A DNA stretch of 64,000 bases from Microbacteriaceae bacterium MWH-Ta3 (GCA_003053925.1 QBKD01000001.1:1302001-1366000), one strand, 5' to 3'. Positions 1-8,758 are shown, counted from the first letter of the stretch. Numbers and translations: made by a program. The notes: generated from the sequence alone by a model not told the origin.

Positions 1-807
1 CGATGCTGCGAGCAGTTCGATATCCGAATCGGTCAGGTACGTGCCGTGATCTACCGAGGCGGCGCCCAACTCGACCGCAAGGGCAACGCCCTCGCCCGCC
101 TGAAGCTGGCTGGCGTGAATTCGGGGACGAAGCCCGGCGGCGATTCCCGCCTGCAGAACCCGGCGCGACTGTTCCACGGTGAAGGCACCCGTTTCGCAAA
201 ACACATCAATCCATTTGGCATAGGGGGCGCAGGCGGCCAGCATCTCGGTGCAGACCAGTTCCACATAGTCATCTTCGCGGCCCGCATATTCGGCGGGAAC
301 TACGTGCGCACCCAGGAATGTGACCTCGTCGGTGAATTCCTTCGCCAACCGGCACAACCGTGCCTCGGTTTCGACGTCCAGCCCGTACCCGCTCTTGATT
401 TCGACGGTAGCGGTGCCGTGGTTCGCCAATTCCTCCATGGCCACCACGAGGTTCGCCCGCAGTTGGTCGTCGGTAGCCGCCCGAGTCGCTGCCACCGTAG
501 AACGTATTCCGCCCGCGGCATATTTTTCGCCACGCATGCGGGCAGCGAACTCGTCGGCGCGGTCGCCGGCAAATGCGATGTGGGTGTGCGAATCAACGAA
601 TGCGGGAATGATGGCCTGGCCATAGGCATCGATAACTTCGTCGGCCGCCGCTTCGCGGGCCGTAGCCTCGGGGTCGGAATCTAGTCCCACCCAGGTGATG
701 ACGCCGTCCGATTCCTCGACCGCGGCACCGTGAATAATCCCGAACCGGTCACCCCAGGTGGGGTCGTTCGTGAATAGTTCGCCGATGCCGCGGATGAGGG
801 TGGTCAT
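1..807 (-). CDS. hutI: Imidazolonepropionase HutI (N-terminal part, cut by window edge)
   Basis: Third step of histidine breakdown: hydrolyses 4-imidazolone-5-propionate to N-formimino-L-glutamate, cytoplasmic, metal-dependent amidohydrolase. The 269 residues present (family about 400) start MTTLIRGIGELF and show the metal-binding VDSHTHIAFAGDRADEF motif, the KSGYGL motif and a later HASQ segment that aligns with the usual HAEQ. The reading frame stays open to base 1. It is the last visible gene of a leftward hutH-hutU-hutI operon, starting 13 bp after hutU. The ATG at 807-805 is the first start after the hutU stop. The C-terminal third and any hutG/hutF gene lie outside the window. Confidence 0.93.
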   Translation of the reverse strand, partial: MTTLIRGIGELFTNDPTWGDRFGIIHGAAVEESDGVITWVGLDSDPEATAREAAADEVIDAYGQAIIPAFVDSHTHIAFAGDRADEFAARMRGEKYAAGGIRSTVAATRAATDDQLRANLVVAMEELANHGTATVEIKSGYGLDVETEARLCRLAKEFTDEVTFLGAHVVPAEYAGREDDYVELVCTEMLAACAPYAKWIDVFCETGAFTVEQSRRVLQAGIAAGLRPRIHASQLQAGEGVALAVELGAASVDHGTYLTDSDIELLAAS

Positions 808-820
808 GCCGAAAGCCTAT

Positions 821-2512
821 TTAGATTTCCCACATGGGAACGCGCAGTCCGCGTTCGCGAGCAACCTCTTCGGCGCGCTCGTAGCCGGCGTCGACATGGC
901 GCATGACACCGGTTCCGGGGTCGTTCACCAGAACACGCGACACCTTCTCGGCGGCGAGGTCGGTGCCGTCAACGACCAGCACCTGACCGCAGTGAATGGA
1001 TCGGCCGATTCCCACGCCACCACCGTGGTGCAGCGACACCCAGGTGGCACCCGACGCGGTGTTCAGAAGAGCGTTCAGCAGCGGCCAGTCGGCAATTGCA
1101 TCCGAGCCGTCCTTCATTGCCTCGGTTTCACGGTACGGAGAGGCGACAGAACCCGAATCGAGGTGATCGCGACCGATGACAATCGGTGCCGAGACCTCGC
1201 CGTTCTTCACCATCTCGTTGAAGCGCAGACCCGCCAGGTGGCGTTCCTTGTAGCCCAACCAGCAGATGCGGGCCGGCAGGCCCTCGAAGTGCACCTTCTC
1301 GCCGGCCTTGGTGATCCAGCGCTTCAGGTGCTCGTCGTCGGGGAACAGCTCGAGCATGGCCTTGTCGGTCGCGGCGATGTCGGCGGGGTCACCCGAGAGC
1401 GCGACCCAACGGAACGGACCCTTGCCCTCGGCGAACAGGGGGCGGATGTACGCGGGAACGAAGCCAGGGAAGTCGAATGCGCGGTCATAGCCGCCCAGTT
1501 CGGCCTCGCGTCGGATCGAGTTGCCGTAGTCAAACACTACGGAACCGCGGTCCTGGAATTCCACCATGGCCTTGACCTGCTTGGCCATCGCGGCGCGCGA
1601 ACGGGTCGTGAAGTTTTCGGGGTTGGCGGCGGCGTCGGCCAACCACGCCTCGACGGTCTCGTTTTCGGGCAGGTACGACAGCGGGTCGTGCGCGCTGGTC
1701 TGGTCGGTGACAATATCCATGTGCACGCCGCGGTCCAGAATTTCCGTGAACACGGTGGCGGCGTTACCGACAAGGCCCACCGACAATGCGCGGCGCTCGG
1801 CCTTTGCTGTCAAGACGCGCTCGAGAGCGACATCCAGGTCGTGCGTCATTTCATCGAGGTAGCCGTGGTCCACGCGGCGCTGCAGGCGATCGGCATCGAC
1901 ATCAACGATGAGGACCGCGCCGTCGTTCAGCGTCACGGCAAGGGGCTGTGCGCCACCCATACCGCCGCAACCACCCGTCAACGTGACGGTGCCGGCCAGT
2001 GTTCCGTTGAACTTCTCGCGGGCCACGGCACCAAAGGTCTCGTAGGTTCCCTGCAGAATTCCCTGGGTGCCGATGTAGATCCACGAACCGGCGGTCATTT
2101 GGCCGTACATGGTCAGGCCTTCGGATTCCAGTTTGCGGAATTCCGGCCAGTTCGCCCAGTCGCCCACGAGGTTCGAATTGGCAATCAGCACGCGCGGTGC
2201 CCACTCGTGAGTGGTGAAGATGCCCACGGGCTTGCCCGACTGCACCAACAGGGTCTCGTTTGGCTCGAGGTCGTCAAGCGCGTGAACGATGGCGTCATAT
2301 GCCTGCCAGTTCCGCGCAGCGCGGCCTGTGCCTCCGTAGACCACCAGGTCTTCGGGACGCTCGGCAACCTCGGGGTCGAGGTTGTTCATCAGCATGCGCT
2401 TGGCAGCTTCGGTGCTCCAGTGCTTGGCGGTGATCTGGTTTCCGCGCGCCGCACGAACCGTGCGCGAGGGGTGGTTGGGGGTTGCGCCGCCAACGGGAAT
2501 AGGTGCGGTCAT
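821..2512 (-). CDS. hutU: Urocanate hydratase (urocanase)
   Basis: Second step of histidine degradation: adds water to urocanate to give imidazolone propionate, using tightly bound NAD+. The 563-aa length is normal for the family. The glycine-rich [14 protein letters not shown] stretch lies near residue 180, the catalytic cysteine is in [12 protein letters not shown] (Cys417, matching Cys410 of the Pseudomonas enzyme), and HHGGGVGIG lies near the C-terminus. A clear AGGAG ribosome site sits 8 nt before the ATG, as expected for an internal operon gene. It lies 41 bp after hutH and 13 bp before hutI. Confidence 0.97.
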   Translation of the reverse strand: MTAPIPVGGATPNHPSRTVRAARGNQITAKHWSTEAAKRMLMNNLDPEVAERPEDLVVYGGTGRAARNWQAYDAIVHALDDLEPNETLLVQSGKPVGIFTTHEWAPRVLIANSNLVGDWANWPEFRKLESEGLTMYGQMTAGSWIYIGTQGILQGTYETFGAVAREKFNGTLAGTVTLTGGCGGMGGAQPLAVTLNDGAVLIVDVDADRLQRRVDHGYLDEMTHDLDVALERVLTAKAERRALSVGLVGNAATVFTEILDRGVHMDIVTDQTSAHDPLSYLPENETVEAWLADAAANPENFTTRSRAAMAKQVKAMVEFQDRGSVVFDYGNSIRREAELGGYDRAFDFPGFVPAYIRPLFAEGKGPFRWVALSGDPADIAATDKAMLELFPDDEHLKRWITKAGEKVHFEGLPARICWLGYKERHLAGLRFNEMVKNGEVSAPIVIGRDHLDSGSVASPYRETEAMKDGSDAIADWPLLNALLNTASGATWVSLHHGGGVGIGRSIHCGQVLVVDGTDLAAEKVSRVLVNDPGTGVMRHVDAGYERAEEVARERGLRVPMWEI

Positions 2513-2553
2513 AACGTTTCTCCTGACAGGTGGGTGAGGGAGGGCGGGGAGGG

Positions 2554-4089
2554 TTATTCGAGAGGGCCGATGTGCTGTTCTGCGGTGTGCAGAATTCGGC
2601 CGGTGATGACAAGCTGCGTGACGGCCTCGATATCGGGGGCGAGGAAGCGGTCACTTCCGGGACCACCGGTGACACCGTTGACCAGATCGACGACGGCCTG
2701 GTTGGCGACCGAGGCTTGGATGCCGCCGCGCAGGGCAACACCGCGACTGGCGGTAAGCAGCTCGATGGCCAAAACGCGGCCCAGGGCATCGACGCTCTTG
2801 CGCAGTTTGCGGCCGGCGGCCCAGCCCATCGACACGTGGTCTTCCTGCATGGCCGACGAGGGGATCGAATCCACCGAGGCGGGTGCCGCCAAGCGCTTCA
2901 TTTCGCTGACGATGCCCGCAGCGGTGTACTGGGCAATCATGAGGCCCGAGTCCACTCCGGGTTCGTGCGCAAGGAAAGCGGGAAGGCCGTAATTTCGCGA
3001 CTTGTCGAGGAAACGGTCGGTGCGGCGTTCGCTCATGCTGGCGACATCGGCCGCGGCAATAGCAAGGAAGTCCAGAACATAGGCAACGGGTGCACCGTGG
3101 AAGTTGCCGTTCGACTCCACGCGGTAGTCGTGGGTGACGACGGGGTTATCGATGGCCGAATTCAGTTCGTGGCCGGCGACCGTGGCGGCATAGTTCACGG
3201 TGTCGCGGGCGGCGCCGTGAACCTGAGGCGCGCAGCGCAGCGAATAGGCGTCCTGCACGCGGGTGTCCTCGTCGTTGTCGTGGCTGTGAACCAGCGGGCT
3301 TCCGGCAAGAAGCGTGCGAATGTTTGCGGCCGATGCGCGCTGTCCGGGGTGGGGGCGCAGGGCCTGCAGGTCGTCGGCGAAAACCTTGTCGGTGCCCAAC
3401 AGGCCCTCGATTGACAGGGCAATGGCGATATCGGCAACGCGCAACAGGTGGCGCAGATCGTCGATGGCCATCACGAGCATGCCCAACATACCGTCGGTGC
3501 CGTTGATCAGGGCCAGGCCCTCTTTTTCCTTCAGTTGCACGGGGGTGATGCCCGCTGCGGCAAGGGCCTCGGCGGAATCCATGCGGGTGCCGTGGGCATC
3601 GCGCACCACGCCTTCACCCATCAGAGCCAGAGCGCAGTGCGACAGAGGGGCAAGGTCGCCCGAGCAACCGAGCGAACCGTATTCGTGAACTACTGGAGTG
3701 ATGCCGGCGTTCAGAATTGCGGCATAGGTTTCTACGACAACGGGGCGAACGCCGGTGCGCGCGGTCATCAGTGTGGACAGGCGTTGTGCCATGAGGCCGC
3801 GCACGACCTCGCGCTCGACCTCGGGGCCGGCGCCTGCCGCGTGTGAACGTACGAGCGAACGCTGTAATTGGTCGCGCAGTTCGGTGGTGATGAAGGTATT
3901 GGCCAGGGCGCCAAAGCCCGTCGAGATGCCGTAGTGGGGGACGGGATCGGTTGCCAGGCCCTCGATGGTGTCGCGGGTGCGGGCTACCTCGGCGAGTGCG
4001 ACGGCGTCCAATTCGATGGCGGCATCGTTGCGTGCAATCGAAATTAGTTCGGCGGGGGTCAGTGGGCCAAGTCCAATGGTGACGGTCAT
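2554..4089 (-). CDS. hutH: Histidine ammonia-lyase
   Basis: First committed step of histidine catabolism: non-oxidative deamination of L-histidine to urocanate. The protein is 511 aa from the start [10 protein letters not shown]; the open frame continues upstream to 4242 but that part would overlap the divergent regulator. Tyr53 lies in YGISTGFG. The MIO prosthetic group forms from residues 142-144, here Cys-Ser-Gly in [14 protein letters not shown] rather than the textbook Ala-Ser-Gly. The chosen ATG has a TGTAAT -10-like box 6 nt upstream, fitting a leaderless start. It heads the hutHUI operon. Confidence 0.96.
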   Translation of the reverse strand: MTVTIGLGPLTPAELISIARNDAAIELDAVALAEVARTRDTIEGLATDPVPHYGISTGFGALANTFITTELRDQLQRSLVRSHAAGAGPEVEREVVRGLMAQRLSTLMTARTGVRPVVVETYAAILNAGITPVVHEYGSLGCSGDLAPLSHCALALMGEGVVRDAHGTRMDSAEALAAAGITPVQLKEKEGLALINGTDGMLGMLVMAIDDLRHLLRVADIAIALSIEGLLGTDKVFADDLQALRPHPGQRASAANIRTLLAGSPLVHSHDNDEDTRVQDAYSLRCAPQVHGAARDTVNYAATVAGHELNSAIDNPVVTHDYRVESNGNFHGAPVAYVLDFLAIAAADVASMSERRTDRFLDKSRNYGLPAFLAHEPGVDSGLMIAQYTAAGIVSEMKRLAAPASVDSIPSSAMQEDHVSMGWAAGRKLRKSVDALGRVLAIELLTASRGVALRGGIQASVANQAVVDLVNGVTGGPGSDRFLAPDIEAVTQLVITGRILHTAEQHIGPLE

Positions 4090-4095
4090 ACCTTG

Positions 4096-4101
4096 ATTAC
4101 A
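4096..4101 (-). promoter_or_regulatory. Putative -10 box of hutHUI
   Basis: TGTAAT on the minus strand, exactly 6 nt before the hutH ATG. It departs from the TANNNT consensus at position 2, so it is a weak core element that may need activation by the divergent IclR-type regulator. Confidence 0.45.
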
Positions 4102-4137
4102 GTCGGTGCGGGGGTGATGCGTGAGGGTCGGCACGCA

Positions 4138-4143
4138 TAAACT
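4138..4143 (+). promoter_or_regulatory. Putative -10 box of the hut regulator (leaderless)
   Basis: TAAACT (TANNNT) ends 7 nt before the ATG at 4151. No Shine-Dalgarno sequence precedes that ATG. The start codon would be the first base of the transcript. Confidence 0.55.
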
Positions 4144-4160
4144 GTCTGATATGCCAGACA
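4143..4160. promoter_or_regulatory. Palindromic operator candidate for HutR
   Basis: TGTCTG-N6-CAGACA is a perfect 6-bp inverted repeat. Its inner part TCTGATATGCCAGA (4145-4158) matches, at all but one position, the motif TCTGwwATwCCAGA that I recall being described for the IclR-type HutR of Corynebacterium resistens. It covers the start codon and expected +1 of the regulator, and lies 54-71 bp upstream of the hutH start: placed to repress its own gene and perhaps activate hutH. Confidence 0.6.
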
Positions 4161-4897
4161 AAGTGCAGGTTCCCGCCGCCGACAGCGTGTTGCGCATTTT
4201 GTCGTACCTGGCGCGCCAGCGAGCCTCGGTTCCGGCCGCCACGATTGCGACGGCACTGGACCTGCCCCGATCCTCGACCTATCAATTGCTGGCTACGCTG
4301 GCCGAACATGGATACGTGGTAAACGGCGACCGACGTTGGGCGTTGGGCGTTGCCTCGCACGATTTGGGCAGCGGGTATTTGCGCCAACAACCGCTGGCTC
4401 TGGTGGGACGGCCGCTGGTGTCGAAACTGGTCGATTCGCTGGGCGAGAGCGCCCACCTGGCGGTGCTGCATGGTCGCGACGTGGTCTACGTGGTGGAAGA
4501 ACGCGCGCCCGGCCGACCGTCACTGGTCACCGATGTGGGCGTACGGCTGCCCGCGCATCTGACCGCCAGCGGCCGCAGCATGTTGGGCGCCATGTCTCGC
4601 GAGCAAGTGTTGGCGATTTTCCCCGACGACGCATCGCTGGCGACTCGAGGCGCCACCACACTGACCCGTCGCGAATTGCGCGACGAACTGCGGCACGCAC
4701 GCGAGCGGGGCTATGCGACGGAACGCGGGGACATCACGGCGGGGCTATCGTCGGTTGCCGTACCGATCATCGATCGATCGGGGTGGCCCATTGCGTCGTT
4801 AGCCGTGACATTCCCCGACTCGCGCACCGATGTGGCCGATATCGCGGCCGCCATGAGCGCGACGGCCGCCGAGCTGTCGCGCCGCCTACGGGTCTAA
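4151..4897 (+). CDS. hutR: IclR-family regulator of the hut operon
   Basis: DNA-binding regulator, 248 aa from ATG 4151. The N-terminal winged helix-turn-helix covers about residues 8-65 (DLPRSSTYQLLATLAEHGYV) and the IclR effector-binding domain about 75-245 (GRPSLVTDVGVRLPAHLTASGRSML in two parts, then AVPIIDRSGWPIASLAV). It is divergent from hutH with a 61-bp gap, the classic layout for a pathway regulator. A GTG at 4121 is an alternative start, but ATG 4151 has a correctly placed -10 and an operator-like palindrome. The effector (histidine or urocanate) is inferred only from context. Confidence 0.85.
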   Translation: MPDKVQVPAADSVLRILSYLARQRASVPAATIATALDLPRSSTYQLLATLAEHGYVVNGDRRWALGVASHDLGSGYLRQQPLALVGRPLVSKLVDSLGESAHLAVLHGRDVVYVVEERAPGRPSLVTDVGVRLPAHLTASGRSMLGAMSREQVLAIFPDDASLATRGATTLTRRELRDELRHARERGYATERGDITAGLSSVAVPIIDRSGWPIASLAVTFPDSRTDVADIAAAMSATAAELSRRLRV

Positions 4898-4914
4898 TCG
4901 CCGCGGCCACATCT

Positions 4915-5089
4915 GAATTTTTACAACGGATGGGTGGATTCCGCTGTCGCGGACACGAATTTTTACAACTAATTCACGTCAGGCCCCTGTTTGCGGGGGT
5001 TCGGGCAGATTGGTTGCAATTTTTCGTCAGGGGTAGGGCGGGCGGGGTGCGGTGAAGCGCGCGCTGGGCCGATTGGTTGCAATTTTTCG
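4915..5089. repeat. Interspersed repeat locus A (41-42 bp family, two orientations)
   Basis: This is most of the 309-bp gene-free stretch between hutR and pdxH. Two copies of GAATTTTTACAAC stand at 4915-4927 and 4957-4969, exactly 42 bp apart. Two copies of GATTGGTTGCAATTTTTCG, the inverted form of the same core, stand at 5008-5026 and 5071-5089, 63 bp apart, each followed by a shared GGTAGGGCGGGCGGGGTG tail. A 21-nt stretch (4949-4969) recurs exactly, in reverse orientation, at 11022-11042 in locus B. I see no credible gene inside. Confidence 0.75.
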
Positions 5090-5126
5090 CTAAAGGTAGG
5101 GCGGGCGGGGTGAGGGGGACGGGGGC

Positions 5127-5182
5127 GTGCGGGGTGAAGGGTGCGGGGTGAAGGGTGCTGGGTGAAGGGTGAGGGATGACCG
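5127..5182 (+). repeat. 14-bp tandem minisatellite upstream of pdxH
   Basis: The unit GTGCGGGGTGAAGG occurs at 5127-5140 and 5141-5154, with one mismatch at 5155-5168 and a decayed fourth copy at 5169-5182. It ends 24 bp before the pdxH start, in its promoter region. Copy number could vary by slippage. Confidence 0.85.
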
Positions 5183-5206
5183 AGCCGCCCGTGCCACACT
5201 GGTGGC

Positions 5207-5848
5207 ATGGATTCGCTTTCACGGCACGAAGATTATGGTTCCGAGGCGCTGGCCGAGTCTCATCTGGATTCCGACCCCCTGGCGCAGTTCGCCCAGTGGC
5301 TCATCGATGCCGAACAGGCGGACATCTTCGAGCCCAACGCCTTTGTTTTGGGTACCGTCGACGATTCGGGAAAGCCCACCGCACGCACCGTTTTGCTGAA
5401 GGGCGTCGACGAGCGCGGCTTCTTCTTCGCCACCAATTATTCGTCGCGCAAGGGGCGCGCGATCGAATCCAACGCCCCCGTCACCGGCGTGTTTGGGTGG
5501 TACCCCATGTACCGCCAGGTGCTGATCGAGGGCTACGCCGAACGCGTGGTTCCGTCGGAATCCGACGAGTACTTCGCCTCGCGCCCGCACGATTCGCAGG
5601 TGGCGGCGTGGGCCTCAAGGCAATCACAGCCCATCGAGAGTCGTGCTGAACTGGAAAACCAATTCGAGGCCGCGGCCGCACGTTTCCCGAACGACCCCGT
5701 GCCGCGCCCTGACTTTTGGGGCGGCTATCGTATCGTCCCGCTGCGAATCGAATTCTGGAAAGGCCGTTCTAACCGCATGCACGACCGCATTGAATTCCAG
5801 CGGGACAACCAGAATCAACCGTGGCGCGTTCAGCGATTGCAGCCATAG
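5207..5848 (+). CDS. pdxH: Pyridoxamine/pyridoxine 5'-phosphate oxidase
   Basis: FMN-dependent enzyme that oxidises PNP or PMP to pyridoxal 5'-phosphate, the last step of B6 salvage. At 213 aa it has family length. The FMN-binding block ARTVLLKGVDERGFFFATNYSSRKG (two parts) lies near residues 62-86, the SRQSQPIESRAELE segment follows, and the C-terminal signature ends WRVQRLQP. PLP is also the cofactor of the PabC-type enzyme at 19.6 kb, but no operon link exists. Translation starts at ATG 5207 with no Shine-Dalgarno; a CACACT hexamer lies 6 nt upstream, so the transcript may be leaderless. Confidence 0.95.
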   Translation: MDSLSRHEDYGSEALAESHLDSDPLAQFAQWLIDAEQADIFEPNAFVLGTVDDSGKPTARTVLLKGVDERGFFFATNYSSRKGRAIESNAPVTGVFGWYPMYRQVLIEGYAERVVPSESDEYFASRPHDSQVAAWASRQSQPIESRAELENQFEAAAARFPNDPVPRPDFWGGYRIVPLRIEFWKGRSNRMHDRIEFQRDNQNQPWRVQRLQP

Positions 5849-5936
5849 AAAAGCGGCCCATGGCGCGGTGTTGCGCCTCGAATCACGAATTTGTGTGACC
5901 TGGGAATAATCCCGAGATTGGCTAACTGGCACAGGT

Positions 5937-6980
5937 ATGACGAACGCAGCAAACATCCGTTTTGGACTCGACACCTTTGGCGATATGACCGTTGATGACA
6001 ACGGCCAGCCCATATCTGCGGGGCAGGTGATTCGAAATTTGGTGGATCAGGCTGTGTTGGCGGATTCGCTGGGGATCAACAACTTCAACATTGGCGAGCA
6101 CCACCGCGATGATTATGCGGTCAGCGCACCCGACACCGTTCTGGCGGGTATTGCTACGCGAACCACCCAGATCACTCTGGGTTCCGGCGTGACCGTGCTG
6201 TCCAGCGACGATCCCGTGCGCGTTTATCAGCGGTTCGCCACCATCGACGCGCTCTCAAACGGTCGTGCCGAAATCACCGCCGGCCGCGGCTCGTTCACCG
6301 AGTCATTCCCGCTCTTTGGATACGAACTGGCGGACTATGCGGCACTGTTCGAGCAGAAGCTCGAGCTGTTGGTGGAACTTCTGAAAGAAGACGCCGTTAC
6401 ATGGAGTGGCAGCACTCGCGCCTCGTTGACGGACCAGCATGTGTACCCCAAGACCGAACGCGGCCGAATGGGTTTGCGCGTGGGTGTTGGCGGCAGCCCC
6501 GAGTCGGTGGTTCGTGCGGCACGCCTGGGAATCCCGTTGGCGCTGGCAATCATCGGCGGTGACCCTGCCCGATTTGCACCGTACAGCAAGTTGTTCCACG
6601 ATGCGCTGGAGCAGTTCGGTCGTGAATCGCTGCCGATCTCGATTCACTCACCCGGACACATCGCCGAAACCGACGAACAGGCCGTGGAACAGCTGTGGCC
6701 CCACTACTTGACCGCCTTCGGGCGTATCGGTCGTGAGCGCGGCTGGGGCCCCATCACCAAGGACCACTTCCTGAATGAGGTCCAGTTCGGCTCGATTTAC
6801 GCGGGATCACCCGAGACCGTGGCGGCCAAAATTGCCCGCGCCATCGCTGTTGTTGGCGCTCAGCGTTTCGACCTCAAATATTCGAATGGTCCCATGCCTC
6901 ATTCGCAACTGATGTCCTCGATTAATTTGTACGGCACCAAGGTCATTCCGCTGGTGCGCGAGATGCTCGCCTCGGCCTAG
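5937..6980 (+). CDS. LLM-class flavin-dependent oxidoreductase
   Basis: Luciferase-like monooxygenase superfamily protein (347 aa), TIM-barrel, expected to use reduced FMN or F420. Visible landmarks are the N-terminal IRFGLDTFGD strand, GEHHRDDYAVSAPD near residue 60, GSGVTVLSSDDPVRVYQ near 92, and GRAEITAGRGSFTESFPLFG near 118 where the flavin phosphate normally binds. This subfamily is common in actinobacteria and its substrate cannot be inferred. It stands alone between pdxH and purU. The gap to pdxH (88 bp) holds a small GGCGC/GCGCC hairpin at 5862-5877. Confidence 0.85.
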   Translation: MTNAANIRFGLDTFGDMTVDDNGQPISAGQVIRNLVDQAVLADSLGINNFNIGEHHRDDYAVSAPDTVLAGIATRTTQITLGSGVTVLSSDDPVRVYQRFATIDALSNGRAEITAGRGSFTESFPLFGYELADYAALFEQKLELLVELLKEDAVTWSGSTRASLTDQHVYPKTERGRMGLRVGVGGSPESVVRAARLGIPLALAIIGGDPARFAPYSKLFHDALEQFGRESLPISIHSPGHIAETDEQAVEQLWPHYLTAFGRIGRERGWGPITKDHFLNEVQFGSIYAGSPETVAAKIARAIAVVGAQRFDLKYSNGPMPHSQLMSSINLYGTKVIPLVREMLASA

Positions 6981-7000
6981 CCCCCACGCCTGCGCCATAA

Positions 7001-7021
7001 TTGGGGAAGCATTAACCCCAA
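7001..7021 (+). other. Small hairpin upstream of purU
   Basis: TTGGGG and CCCCAA form a perfect 6-bp stem with a 9-nt loop, ending 13 nt before the purU GTG. It could mask the weak AGAGAG ribosome site or be a remnant terminator of the upstream gene; there is no U-tract. Confidence 0.3.
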
Positions 7022-7034
7022 CAGAGAGTTTCCC

Positions 7035-7886
7035 GTGACCCGCGACTACATCATCACCCTCCGCTGCGCCGATCAGCGCGGAATCGTCAAGACCGTCGCG
7101 GATTCGGTGTTCGAGTCGCGGGGAAACATTGTGGACAGCGCCCAGTTTTGGGACCAACCCAGCAACAGCTTCAGCCTGCGCATGCATGTGACGGTGCCAC
7201 AGGGGGAATCCGAGGCGCTGCGGGCGAACCTCGAATCGCAGTTGTCGCGCTTTGACCCGATTTTGACGATTCGACCCACCGAACACAAGCGCAAGGTGTT
7301 GGTATTGGTCAGCAAGGCCGACCATTGCCTGCGCGAGTTGTTGCACCAATGGGATGCCGACGAACTGGGCGCGGACATTGTGGGTGTGGTGTCCAACCAC
7401 ACCGATTTGCAGGGCGTGACCGAGCACTTTGGTGTGCCGTTCCATCACATTCCCGTGACGGCCGACTCGAAGCCAGAGGCCGAGGCGCGTCTGACCGCCG
7501 TGTATGCCGAATCCGGTGCGGATTTCATCGTTCTGGCGCGCTACATGCAGGTGTTGTCGGACGGTTTTTGTGCGCAGCACGAGGGCCAGATCATCAACAT
7601 TCACCACTCGTTCTTGCCCGGGTTCAAGGGCGCAAAGCCCTACCACCAGGCATATGACCGAGGCGTGAAGCTGATTGGTGCGACGGCCCATTATGTGACG
7701 GGCGATCTAGACGAGGGTCCCATCATCGAGCAGGATGTCGTGCGCGTGTCACATCGCCATTCGGCCGAAAACCTGGTCAGCATTGGCCGCGATGTCGAAC
7801 GCCGCGTGCTTGCTCGTGCCGTGCGCCTGCACGCCGACGACCGCGTGTTCCCGAATGGGGCGCGTACGGTCGTTTTCGACGACTAG
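7035..7886 (+). CDS. purU: Formyltetrahydrofolate deformylase
   Basis: Hydrolyses 10-formyl-THF to formate and THF, balancing one-carbon pools and feeding formate to PurT-type purine synthesis. It has 283 aa. An N-terminal ACT domain (DYIITLRCADQRGIVKTVAD) covers residues 4-80 and a formyltransferase-fold domain follows from about 88, with ARYMQVLSDGF, NIHHSFLPGFKGAKPYHQA and the HYVTGDLDEGPII loop that carries the catalytic Asp; the catalytic Asn is in IINIHHS. GTG is the start codon. No neighbouring gene is functionally linked. Confidence 0.95.
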   Translation: MTRDYIITLRCADQRGIVKTVADSVFESRGNIVDSAQFWDQPSNSFSLRMHVTVPQGESEALRANLESQLSRFDPILTIRPTEHKRKVLVLVSKADHCLRELLHQWDADELGADIVGVVSNHTDLQGVTEHFGVPFHHIPVTADSKPEAEARLTAVYAESGADFIVLARYMQVLSDGFCAQHEGQIINIHHSFLPGFKGAKPYHQAYDRGVKLIGATAHYVTGDLDEGPIIEQDVVRVSHRHSAENLVSIGRDVERRVLARAVRLHADDRVFPNGARTVVFDD

Positions 7887-7896
7887 CCGCCTGTTG

Positions 7897-7923
7897 GCGC
7901 GCGACCGGTACTAACCGGCGCGC
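7897..7923. terminator. Imperfect bidirectional terminator between purU and the 4-TM gene
   Basis: GCGCG-cga-CCGGT pairs with ACCGGCGCGC around a 4-nt loop, giving a stem with a 3-nt bulge. It lies between convergent genes and overlaps the stop of the leftward one. No long U-tract. Confidence 0.5.
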
Positions 7924-8378
7924 TTCGGGAACAGCGGGGCACAGGTGGTACAAACCTCGCCGGGGTTGTCGTCGGTATTTGCTGCCATGATGTGTTCCTT
8001 GTGCAGGCGCTCCCACACGCCCCAGGCCACGCCCGCGACGGTCGCAGCCGACAGCACAATGCTCGTGATGTCGTCAAAGGTCGAGACCCGCGTCACGGAT
8101 ATTCCCATTCCGCACACCCCAAAACAGATGGCCTTCAGGTCGCAGACGGCCATTTCCACGCGGGAATTCACCAGGGTGGCTGCCCACAAACCCATCAGAG
8201 GCGCAACCATTGCAATCGCGCCAATCGACCACCACTCTGCCGACGTGATCAGCCGTCCGGCGAACTCGATGACGGCAAGGTACCCGATGGTGACGCCGGC
8301 CACTGTCCACCAGCGCGCGGCCGACCAGTTGCGAATGTCGCGGAGAAGTGGCGCGAGTCGATCGAGTGGACGGCGCAT
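7911..8378 (-). CDS. Unrecognised 4-TM membrane protein with C-terminal CxxC tail
   Basis: I do not recognise a named family for this 155-aa protein. A basic N-terminus is followed by four hydrophobic segments (about residues 23-45, 50-70, 82-97 and 104-122), then a 30-residue polar tail ending EVCTTCAPLFPKRAG with a CxxC pair that could bind metal or carry a thiol/persulfide. Its ATG overlaps the rhodanese stop (TAATG), so the two are translationally coupled and share the palindrome-controlled promoter at 8753-8771. A role in sulfur or metal handling is inference from context. Confidence 0.6.
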   Translation of the reverse strand: MRRPLDRLAPLLRDIRNWSAARWWTVAGVTIGYLAVIEFAGRLITSAEWWSIGAIAMVAPLMGLWAATLVNSRVEMAVCDLKAICFGVCGMGISVTRVSTFDDITSIVLSAATVAGVAWGVWERLHKEHIMAANTDDNPGEVCTTCAPLFPKRAG

Positions 8379-8743
8379 TAGTCCGTGACGATAGCGATGC
8401 CGGTGGCGGTGGATGCGTCACCCACGGAACCGAGGTTCGTCACGTTGGTGAAACCCGCCGACTCCATGTAATCGATTGCCTGGGCCGAGCGGTTTCCTGA
8501 GCGGCAGTAAATGTAATAGGTGCCATCCGTGGGAAGCTGACCGATCAGGTCGGTGAATGCCGCACCCTGAATGTCGATGTTGACGGCACCATCCAGGTGC
8601 CCGCTGGCGAATTCGGCGGGGGTGCGTACATCGATGACGAGGTCTGTTGCGGCCACGGTGACCGTGGGCTCGGCAGGCGCGCAGGCGGTGAGGCCGAATG
8701 CGGCAGAGAGGGCAAGGGCAAGGGAGGCTACGAGCTTCGTCAT
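8378..8743 (-). CDS. Secreted rhodanese-domain lipoprotein
   Basis: A 121-aa protein with a lipoprotein signal peptide (basic start, hydrophobic run, lipobox LTAC with Cys at about residue 21) followed by a single rhodanese domain: DVRTPAEFASGHLDGAVNID, then the active-site loop IYCRSGNRSAQA. The loop Cys would carry a persulfide. It is expected to be anchored outside the membrane. The frame is open upstream to 8917, but ATG 8743 gives the signal peptide and has a TATTAT -10 box 9 nt upstream. It is coupled to the downstream 4-TM gene. Confidence 0.85.
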   Translation of the reverse strand: MTKLVASLALALSAAFGLTACAPAEPTVTVAATDLVIDVRTPAEFASGHLDGAVNIDIQGAAFTDLIGQLPTDGTYYIYCRSGNRSAQAIDYMESAGFTNVTNLGSVGDASTATGIAIVTD

Positions 8744-8752
8744 GACTTCAGC

Positions 8753-8758
8753 ATAATA
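8753..8758 (-). promoter_or_regulatory. -10 box of the rhodanese operon
   Basis: TATTAT on the minus strand, 9 nt upstream of ATG 8743; the 5' leader would be only about 2-3 nt. It overlaps the palindrome at 8756-8771. Confidence 0.6.

Noticed and set aside
758-2992. 744-codon open frame on the + strand
   Set aside because: It lies opposite hutU and part of hutH, which have clear family motifs; it has no recognisable domain and is a GC-skew shadow.
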